Below are positions 36,453-42,347 of a DNA stretch of 42,347 nucleotides, piece by piece. Position numbers and translations under genes: made by a program. The notes beneath the pieces are model-generated. The model was given only the letters and a program-made list of their open reading frames with translations, did no database searches and had not been told where the DNA came from. The stretch comes from Pseudomonadota bacterium (lineage in GTDB: Bacteria > Pseudomonadota > Alphaproteobacteria > Sphingomonadales > Sphingomonadaceae), in contig JAFAEZ010000011.1 of the NCBI GenBank assembly GCA_023423775.1, positions 1-42,347 on the forward strand, read 5' to 3'. Each line of letters starts with the position of its first letter. The stretch's first letter is position 1.

Positions 36453-37229
36453 TTAACGACTGGTCGAAAGCGCCTTCTTGGCCCGTTGCCACAGAGCCTC
36501 GAGCGCATCGATATCCATCTCGTTCAACGGTTTAGCGGCTATGTCTTCCACTTTGCGAAAACGCTGCTCGAAGCGCGCGGCCGACTCGCGCAGCGCCGCT
36601 TCCGGGTCGACGCCGAGATGGCGCGCATAGTTGACGACCGAGAAGAGCAGGTCGCCCAGTTCGGCGGCGCGCTCTTCATCGCTGGTCGCCGCGTCGATCT
36701 CGGCGAGTTCCTCCTCGATCTTGGCCCGCGGCCCGCTTGCGTCCGGCCAGTCGAAACCGACGCGGGCGGCGCGCTTCTGCAATTTCTCGGCGCGCTTCAG
36801 CGCTGGCAGTGCCTTGGCGACATGGGCAAGGGCGCTCTGATCCTCGCTATGGCCGCGCTCGGCCGCCTTAAGCGCTTCCCAGCCGGGGCTTTCCGCTTCG
36901 TCGCCGAAAATATGCGGGTGACGGCGGACCATTTTCGCGCAGACCGACGCCATGACGTCATCAATCGTGAAGGCGCCGGCTTCCTCGGCGATCCGCGCAT
37001 GATAGACGACCTGGAGTTGGAGATCGCCGAGCTCGTCCTTGAGATCGTGCATGTCGCCGCGCTCGATCGCGTCGGCCACCTCATAGGCTTCCTCGATCGT
37101 GTAAGGCGCGATCGTCTTGAACGTCTGGACCCGGTCCCAGGCGCAGCCGTTCTCCGGATCGCGCAACCGGCGCATGATCGAGACCAGATCGTCCAAACCG
37201 GCCTGAGGGGGGTCGTGCCTATCGTGCAT
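36453..37229 (-). CDS. mazG: Nucleoside triphosphate pyrophosphohydrolase MazG
   Basis: Hydrolyses (d)NTPs to monophosphates, cleaning nucleotide pools. The 258 residues contain two MazG helical bundles. The first has CAWDRVQTFKTIAPYTIEEA, EEAYEVADAI and DELGDLQLQVVYHA as magnesium ligands; the second has KIEEELAEIDAA and AAELGDLLFSVVNYARHL. The start is ATG at 37229; a TTG two codons upstream is also possible. It is convergent with hflX, with a single base between the stops. Confidence 0.95.
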   Translation of the reverse strand: MHDRHDPPQAGLDDLVSIMRRLRDPENGCAWDRVQTFKTIAPYTIEEAYEVADAIERGDMHDLKDELGDLQLQVVYHARIAEEAGAFTIDDVMASVCAKMVRRHPHIFGDEAESPGWEALKAAERGHSEDQSALAHVAKALPALKRAEKLQKRAARVGFDWPDASGPRAKIEEELAEIDAATSDEERAAELGDLLFSVVNYARHLGVDPEAALRESAARFEQRFRKVEDIAAKPLNEMDIDALEALWQRAKKALSTSR

Positions 37230-37235
37230 CTGCAA

Positions 37236-37262
37236 GTCCGATAATATACATTATGTAAAATC
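37236..37262 (-). promoter_or_regulatory. AT-rich stretch just upstream of mazG
   Basis: In a GC-rich region, the minus strand here reads TTTACATAATGTATATTAT immediately before mazG. TATATT or TACATA could be a -10 box, but no good -35 is visible, and TATATT would put the start point almost on the start codon. Confidence 0.28.
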
Positions 37263-37281
37263 CAGATACGGGCCGGACCCC

Positions 37282-37881
37282 TCAGGGTTTGAGGATAAGC
37301 CGGTTGCGCTCGACCCCCCAGCCGCTCAGCGACGACAGGAAGTTCATTCCCAGCACGTTTACGTCGCCGAAGCTCTCGGAAATATGGACCGCGACATTCT
37401 CGCGTTCGATATGACCGATCCGAAGCCGCTCGGCACGGCCGCGCTCCACGGTGACCGTGCCGTTGGCGGTGCGCACGATGGCCGGCAGCCCGCCGCGCGG
37501 CTCGATCCCGGCGCGGCGCGCCGTATCGACCGAGATGCTGGTCGTGGTGGCGCCGCTGTCGACCAGGAAGCGCGCCTTCTGGCCGTTGATCGTTCCGTCG
37601 ACCCAGAAATGGCCGTCGAGCGACTGCTTGATCTCGAGCGTCTCGCCGACCTGCACGCCCGTGCTCTCGGCGCGGCGCTCGTCGATCACCTGCTGCGCGA
37701 ATTGGACAATATCGTCCTTCAGCGAAAAGGCCACGAACGCCGCGAGGAAGATCAGCACCCAGCCTGCGAACATCTTGAGACCCTGGCCGATCGGGATCTT
37801 GCGCACCATCAGGGCGCTGACCACCAGCACGAGGATCGCGATCAGATAAATGAATTCAGCGGTTTGGTCGGCGCTGTTCAT
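37282..37881 (-). CDS. Retropepsin-like aspartic protease, membrane anchored
   Basis: A 199-residue protein of the bacterial clan AA (TIGR02281-like) family. Two N-terminal membrane segments (FIYLIAILVLVVSALMV and MFAGWVLIFLAAFVAFSL) are followed by a single retropepsin domain of about 120 residues. That domain has the catalytic DSGAT in FLVDSGATTTSIS and the conserved VNVLGMNFLSSL. Such proteins must dimerise to form an active site; in Rickettsia a relative is active. The start overlaps the stop of the MBL gene as ATGA. Confidence 0.9.
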   Translation of the reverse strand: MNSADQTAEFIYLIAILVLVVSALMVRKIPIGQGLKMFAGWVLIFLAAFVAFSLKDDIVQFAQQVIDERRAESTGVQVGETLEIKQSLDGHFWVDGTINGQKARFLVDSGATTTSISVDTARRAGIEPRGGLPAIVRTANGTVTVERGRAERLRIGHIERENVAVHISESFGDVNVLGMNFLSSLSGWGVERNRLILKP

Positions 37882-38642
37882 AGGACGACCTCAAGTCCGT
37901 CATAAGCCGGCTCCACGCCCGCGGGCAGGCTTGCGCGCAGCGCCGCATAGTCCATCGAATTGTCCATATGGGTCAGCAACGCACGGCCCGGCTTCACGAT
38001 GTCGATCCACTCCAACGCCTGATCGAGATGCGGATGCGTCGGATGCGGCGGCTCCCGCAGCGCGTCGACTACCCAGACATCCACATCTTTGAACAAATCT
38101 ATCATATCGTCTGTTAAGATATTGACGTCAGTGGAATATCCAATGGATTTACCGCCGACGTCGAAGCGAATTCCGGCCGAGACGATATCGCCATGGGGCT
38201 GGTCGGTGATGCGCAGCGCGATGTCGCCGACGCTGAATGCATCGGGCAGCAGATGCCCGTCCACCACCGGCGGATAGCCGCCCTTCCCTTCGAACGCATA
38301 AGCGAAGCGCTGGCGCAGGGTGTCGAGCGTCGCCGCGCGGGCAAAACCGGGGATCGGCGCGCCGCGAGCGTGGAAGAGCTGCCGGAGATCGTCGATGCCG
38401 TGGCAATGATCGGCATGGTCGTGGGTCCAGATCACCGCGTCGACATCGGCGACGCCGGCGTCCAGCAGTTGTTCGCGCAGATCGGGGCTGGTGTCGACGA
38501 GGATGCGAGTGTCGCGATGTTCGACCAGGATCGACACCCGCCGCCGCCGGTTGCGCGGCTCGGACGGATCGCAGGCGCCCCAGTCATTGCCGATCCGCGG
38601 CACGCCGGACGATGTCCCGCATCCGAGGATCGTCAGCTGCAC
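37878..38642 (-). CDS. MBL-fold metallo-hydrolase (PhnP-like)
   Basis: A 254-residue metallo-beta-lactamase-fold hydrolase. It starts QLTILGCGTSSGVPRIG and has the metal motif THDHADHCHGIDDL, then GYSTDVN and THMDNSMDY. This wording matches the PhnP/lipoate-associated branch, which hydrolyses phosphodiesters, though the substrate here is unknown. The start is GTG, right after the tatD stop. The region about 38085-38155 uses AT-rich codons (TTA, ATA, ACA, AAA) unlike the surrounding gene. Confidence 0.92.
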   Translation of the reverse strand: MQLTILGCGTSSGVPRIGNDWGACDPSEPRNRRRRVSILVEHRDTRILVDTSPDLREQLLDAGVADVDAVIWTHDHADHCHGIDDLRQLFHARGAPIPGFARAATLDTLRQRFAYAFEGKGGYPPVVDGHLLPDAFSVGDIALRITDQPHGDIVSAGIRFDVGGKSIGYSTDVNILTDDMIDLFKDVDVWVVDALREPPHPTHPHLDQALEWIDIVKPGRALLTHMDNSMDYAALRASLPAGVEPAYDGLEVVL

Positions 38643-39416
38643 TCAGGCTGCCTTGGTGAAGAGCGCCCGGAAATTGGCGCTGGTCGTCTCGGCGAGCTGC
38701 TCGAGCGGCTCTCCGCGCAGCTCGGCGAGAAAGCGGGCGGTGTCGGCGACGAAGGCCGGCTCGCAGGGTCTGCCCCGGTGCGGTACCGGTGCCAGGAACG
38801 GCGAGTCGGTCTCGATCAGCAAACGATCGGCCGGGATTTCCTTCGCGGCTGCCTGCACGTCGCGGGCGTTCTTGAAGGTCACGATCCCGGAGATCGAGAT
38901 ATAGAGACCGAGGTCGAGCGCCTTGCGGCCGAAATCGGCGCTGGCCGTGAAGCAATGGATGACGCCGGTAAAGGCACCCTTCCCCATCTCCTCGGCGAGG
39001 ATCTGGTGGGTGTCGTCCTCGGCGTCGCGCGTATGGACGATGATCGGCAGCCCGGTCTCACGCGCGGCGGCGATATGCGCACGGAAGCTGGCGCGCTGCC
39101 GGTCGCGGTCCGATTTGTCGTAATAATAATCGAGCCCGCTCTCGCCGATGCCGACCACGCGCGGATGGCCTGCCCGCTCGACCAGGGTGGGAGTCTCGAC
39201 GTCGGGATGGATGTCGGCCTCGTGCGGATGGATGCCTACCGAGGCCCAGACGTCGCTCTCGCGCTCGGCGAGTCCGATCACCTCGTCCCATTCATTGGCG
39301 CGGGTGGAGATGTTGAGCATCGCCGCGACGCCGGCGGCGCGCGCCCGCGTCAGCACGGCCTCCTGCTCCTCGACCAGGCCTTTGTAGTTCAGGTGGCAGT
39401 GGCTATCGATGTACAT
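38643..39416 (-). CDS. tatD: TatD-family metal-dependent DNase
   Basis: A 257-residue TIM-barrel metal hydrolase. Motifs are YIDSHCHLNY (HxH), VGIGESGLDYYYD, IIVHTRDAEDDT, IHCFTA and LIETDSPFLAPVPHRG. TatD-type proteins are 3'-5' DNases linked to DNA repair. The ATG overlaps the metG stop by one base (TGATG), and the next gene starts immediately after its stop. The metG-tatD-MBL order is common in bacteria. Confidence 0.95.
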   Translation of the reverse strand: MYIDSHCHLNYKGLVEEQEAVLTRARAAGVAAMLNISTRANEWDEVIGLAERESDVWASVGIHPHEADIHPDVETPTLVERAGHPRVVGIGESGLDYYYDKSDRDRQRASFRAHIAAARETGLPIIVHTRDAEDDTHQILAEEMGKGAFTGVIHCFTASADFGRKALDLGLYISISGIVTFKNARDVQAAAKEIPADRLLIETDSPFLAPVPHRGRPCEPAFVADTARFLAELRGEPLEQLAETTSANFRALFTKAA

Positions 39417-40972
39417 CAGGCCTCCGCCGGCATTTCGAGCCTCGGGAAGACGCCCTTGGGCATTTCAAGCCGGAAGGTGGCTGCAAGCCGCTCATAACTG
39501 CCCTCGTCCGCCAGCGCCGCAAAGCTGCGCTCCTCGGCCGGTATGCCCATCTGGTCGAGCAGGTTGGTCGCGGCGGTCGGGATGACCGGTTGGATCGCGA
39601 TCGCGAGGTCGCGGATCGCGCGGTAGAGCGTGGCGAGCACCGCGATCATCCGCTCCGGGTCGGTCTTGCGGAGGGTCCAGGGCGCCTGCGCGTCGATATA
39701 CTGGTTGCAGGCGAACACGGCGCGCAGCCAGGCCTCGATGCCGTGAGACAAGGCCAGCTCCTCGAAGTGGCGCGGCATCTCCTCGCGCACCGCCTCGCCG
39801 ACCGTCGCGAGCAATTCGGCATCGACCGGTTCGGTCTTCCCACCGACCGGAAGGACACCATCACAATTCTTTGCAATAAAAGACAAAGTTCGCTGGGCGA
39901 GATTGCCGAAGCTGTTGGCGAGGTCGGCGTTGACGCGGTTGACGATCGCTTCGACGCTGTAGCTGCCGTCCTGGCCGAAATGGACCTCGCGCAGCAGGAA
40001 GTAGCGCAATTGGTCAACTCCGAACGCTTCGGCCAGCGCCAGCGGATCGACGACGTTGCCGACCGACTTGGACATCTTCTCGCCGCGGTTCAGCAGGAAG
40101 CCGTGCCCGAACACCTGCTTCGGCAGCGGCAGCTTGGCCGACATCAGGAAGGCGGGCCAATAGACGGGGTGGAAGCGGACGATGTCCTTGCCGATGATGT
40201 GGACGTCCGCCGGCCAATATTTGCGGTAGCTCTCCGAATCCTCCGGGTAGCCGACGCCGGTCAGGTAATTGGTGAGCGCGTCGACCCAGACATACATGAC
40301 GTGGCGGTCGTCGCCCGGCACCTTGACCCCCCAGTCGAAGCTCGAGCGCGAGATCGACAGGTCCGACAGGCCGCCCTCCACGAAGCGCATCACCTCGTTG
40401 CGGCGCGCCTCGGGGCGGATGAAGTCGGGGTTGTCGTGATAATGATCGAGCAGAGGCTGCTGATATTTGGACAGGCGGAAGAACCAGCTCTCCTCGACCG
40501 TCCATTCGACGAGCGTGCCCTGCGGCGACAATTTCTCGCCGCTGTCGGCGGTGACGAGTTCCTTCTCGTCATAATAAGCCTCGTCGCGGACCGAATACCA
40601 ACCCTCGTAGCGGCCGAGATAGATGTCGCCGGAATCCACCATTGCCTGCCAGATCGCCTGGCTGGCGCTGTGATGATCGGGCTCGGTGGTGCGGATGAAG
40701 CGATCGAACGAGATGTTAAGGCGCTCGTCCATCTCACGGAAATAGCCGGACATTTCCTGCGCGAGCTCGGCCGGCGTGACGCCGCGGTCGCGCGCCGTCT
40801 GCGCCATCTTCAGGCCGTGCTCGTCGGTGCCGGTCATGAAGAAGACGTCGCGGCCCATCTGGCGCTGGAAGCGCGCGATCGCGTCGGTCGCGATCGCCTC
40901 ATAGGCATGGCCGATGTGCGGCCGGCCGTTGGGATAGGAAATGGCGGTGGTTATGTAGAATGGCTTGCTCAT
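39416..40972 (-). CDS. metG: Methionyl-tRNA synthetase
   Basis: Class Ia synthetase, 518 residues, the short form without the C-terminal dimerisation domain. The HIGH motif is in NGRPHIGHAYEAI and KMSKS in GEKMSKSVGNVVDP. The connective peptide (SVRDEAYYDEKELV) lacks the CxxC zinc knuckles, which is normal for this branch. An AT-rich codon patch (about 39845-39890, coding SFIAKNCDGV) interrupts otherwise GC-rich codon use. The start is ATG at 40972; holB lies 51 bases upstream on the same strand. Confidence 0.97.
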   Translation of the reverse strand: MSKPFYITTAISYPNGRPHIGHAYEAIATDAIARFQRQMGRDVFFMTGTDEHGLKMAQTARDRGVTPAELAQEMSGYFREMDERLNISFDRFIRTTEPDHHSASQAIWQAMVDSGDIYLGRYEGWYSVRDEAYYDEKELVTADSGEKLSPQGTLVEWTVEESWFFRLSKYQQPLLDHYHDNPDFIRPEARRNEVMRFVEGGLSDLSISRSSFDWGVKVPGDDRHVMYVWVDALTNYLTGVGYPEDSESYRKYWPADVHIIGKDIVRFHPVYWPAFLMSAKLPLPKQVFGHGFLLNRGEKMSKSVGNVVDPLALAEAFGVDQLRYFLLREVHFGQDGSYSVEAIVNRVNADLANSFGNLAQRTLSFIAKNCDGVLPVGGKTEPVDAELLATVGEAVREEMPRHFEELALSHGIEAWLRAVFACNQYIDAQAPWTLRKTDPERMIAVLATLYRAIRDLAIAIQPVIPTAATNLLDQMGIPAEERSFAALADEGSYERLAATFRLEMPKGVFPRLEMPAEA

Positions 40973-41023
40973 CGCAGCGCGATGTAGAGCCCTTTTCCCT
41001 TGAGGAGAAGGCCGGAGCCGAAA

Positions 41024-41998
41024 CTAGCGGCGCGGCGCCAGCGCGGCGAGCATTCCGCCAAGCTCGAACACCACGCTCTGCGGCTCCAGCGACAGGCGGG
41101 TAGCGCTGCCGGCGAGGTCCGACGCCCGCTCCCACAATTTGAGCGCGTCGGCCAAAGCGGGGCCGCTGCGCTCCTTGGCGATCTGCGCGATCAGCGACGG
41201 CGCGCGGCCGAGAAACGCCTCGTAGCGGGGCTGCGCGGCCTTCAGCGACAGGTTCTGGGCGAGCTGGGCGCGCCGCGCATTGGTCGGGTCGCCCTCGCCC
41301 GCCAGCTCGCGCATGGCCCGGTCGAGCGCGTCGATCTCGAGGCCGCGAAAGGCGATGGCGCGGCCGGGCGAACCCTCCCCCACCTCTGCGAGCGTGGCGA
41401 TCTCGGCCGCGTCGGCGTCGGGCAAAGCCGCGCGCAGCGCCGACGTCATGGCGTCACGATCGAGCGGCGCCAGGCGGATCTGGTGGCAGCGCGAGCGAAT
41501 GGTCGGCAACAGCCGCTCGGGCGCGTGGCTGACGAGCAGGAAAAGGCAATGGGCCGGCGGCTCTTCGAGATTCTTGAGCAAAGCGTTGGCGCCGGAGCGT
41601 TCGAGGTCGTCGATCGAATCGATCACCACGACCCGCCACGGCGACAGCGAAGCGGTGGTCGCGAACAGCCGCTGCAGCCCGCGCACCTGGTCGACGGTGA
41701 TGCTGCGCGCCAGCTCGCCGCCGCTGTCCTTGGGCAGCCGCTCGAGCCGCACCAGATCGGGATGGCTGCCCGCCTCGATCAGCCGGGCGATGCGGTGGTC
41801 ATCGGGCACGTCGAGGCCAGGGCCGGTTACTTTGGGTCCGGCCGCATCGGCGAGCAGCCGCAGCGCCGCCTTGTCGGCGAACAGCGCCTTGCCGACGCCG
41901 CGCGCGCCGCTGATCAGCCAGGCGTGGTGGAGGCGCCCGCTCTCCATTCCGGCCCGGAAGGCGGCGACCGCGGCGTCATGGCCGAACAAAGGCGTCAC
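41024..41998 (-). CDS. holB: DNA polymerase III subunit delta prime
   Basis: AAA+ clamp-loader subunit, 324 residues. PLFGHDAAVAAFRAG and RLHHAWLISGARGVGKALFA carry the P-loop; VVVIDSIDDLERSGANALLK, LEEPPAHCLFLLVSH and LLPTIRSRC are the delta-prime signatures, including the SRC motif. There is no visible zinc-binding cysteine cluster, which fits many alphaproteobacterial versions. The GTG start overlaps the tmk stop as GTGA, so the two are translationally coupled. Confidence 0.94.
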   Translation of the reverse strand: MTPLFGHDAAVAAFRAGMESGRLHHAWLISGARGVGKALFADKAALRLLADAAGPKVTGPGLDVPDDHRIARLIEAGSHPDLVRLERLPKDSGGELARSITVDQVRGLQRLFATTASLSPWRVVVIDSIDDLERSGANALLKNLEEPPAHCLFLLVSHAPERLLPTIRSRCHQIRLAPLDRDAMTSALRAALPDADAAEIATLAEVGEGSPGRAIAFRGLEIDALDRAMRELAGEGDPTNARRAQLAQNLSLKAAQPRYEAFLGRAPSLIAQIAKERSGPALADALKLWERASDLAGSATRLSLEPQSVVFELGGMLAALAPRR

Positions 41999-42347
41999 AA
42001 CAGGTCGTCCAGGGCGGCGAGGATCCGGGCGGTGACGGCGTCGGCGCTGCCGCTCGCGTCGATCCGGCGGAAACGGCCGGGCTCTGCCGCGGCCATCGCC
42101 TCGAAGGCGCTCGCTACCTGCGCATGATAAGCGGCGTCGCGGCCGCCGATGCGGTCGCCGTCATGGCCGTCGCGGTCGCGGGCACGCCCGGCCGCGGCAT
42201 CGCCGGGCAATTGGAGCAGCAAGGTCCGATCCGGCAGCAGGCCCGCGCTGCCGATCGCGTGGAGGGTTCGGATCGCATCGTCACCGACCGCCGCGCCCTG
42301 GTAGGCGAGCGAGCTGTCGAGGAAGCGGTCGCTCAGCACCCAGGCGC
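41995..42347 (-). CDS. tmk: Thymidylate kinase, N-terminus beyond the window
   Basis: dTMP kinase, which makes dTDP for DNA synthesis. The gene runs off the right edge; about 116 C-terminal codons are present. WVLSDRFLDSSLAYQGAA contains the conserved Asp-Arg motif, LLPDRTLLLQLP the strand before the lid, and RARDRDGHDGDRI an arginine-rich lid. The P-loop is outside the window. The order tmk-holB-metG-tatD-MBL is widely conserved, which supports the call. Confidence 0.93.
   Translation of the reverse strand, partial: AWVLSDRFLDSSLAYQGAAVGDDAIRTLHAIGSAGLLPDRTLLLQLPGDAAAGRARDRDGHDGDRIGGRDAAYHAQVASAFEAMAAAEPGRFRRIDASGSADAVTARILAALDDLL

Overview
The window is a gene-dense, GC-rich stretch of bacterial chromosome, very probably from a sphingomonad (Alphaproteobacteria, Sphingomonadales). 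This rests on recognised proteins and gene order, not on a database search: lptD-surA-pdxA, purN-purM beside a DUF2066 gene and hdaA, the alphaproteobacterial ispDF/cinA/dusB/ntrYX/hfq/hflX/mazG block, and an Hfq with two tandem Sm domains. I see no rRNA, tRNA, CRISPR array, insertion sequence, phage gene or origin. No gene-free stretch exceeds 300 bases; the longest gap is the roughly 180-base divergent region between lptD and pepA.

Layout. 1-3697 (minus): outer-membrane biogenesis operon lptD-surA-pdxA, with pdxA cut by the window edge. 3879-6319 (plus): pepA, holC and ndk. 6320-9022 (minus): a membrane-anchored protein of unknown function, a purN fused to an MmcQ/YjbR-like domain, and purM. 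9083-14614 (plus): DUF2066 protein, hdaA, ppk1 and ppx, joining replication control to polyphosphate metabolism. 14611-16079 (minus): an I78 inhibitor-like lipoprotein coupled to rnd. 16187-19482 (plus): aspS, a terminator-like hairpin, a REP-like palindrome, a PPK2 and an EF-hand lipoprotein. 19483-21385 (minus): greB and an M28 peptidase. 21499-23762 (plus): ettA and a DUF892 ferritin-like protein whose ribosome binding site lies in a hairpin. 23774-26516 (minus): sulfotransferase, a small secreted protein, an NYN-LOTUS protein and a beta-carbonic anhydrase.

26606-28106 (plus): lipA and a Coq10/RatA-type START protein, whose 3' end overlaps cinA. 28028-29739 (minus): pncC/cinA and ispDF. 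29808-36451 (plus): dusB, ntrY, ntrX, tandem hfq and hflX; ntrBC, often found between dusB and ntrY, is absent here. 36453-42347 (minus): mazG, a retropepsin-like protease, an MBL-fold hydrolase, tatD, metG, holB and tmk (cut by the window edge), nearly all joined by 1-4 base overlaps.

Nearly all of this is conserved core genome. No obviously new multi-gene system is visible. The points most worth checking are the tandem Hfq, the likely CTG start of hflX inside the hfq stop codon, the PurN fusion, the hairpin over the DUF892 ribosome binding site, the palindrome at the 5' end of ppk2, and ntrYX without ntrBC.
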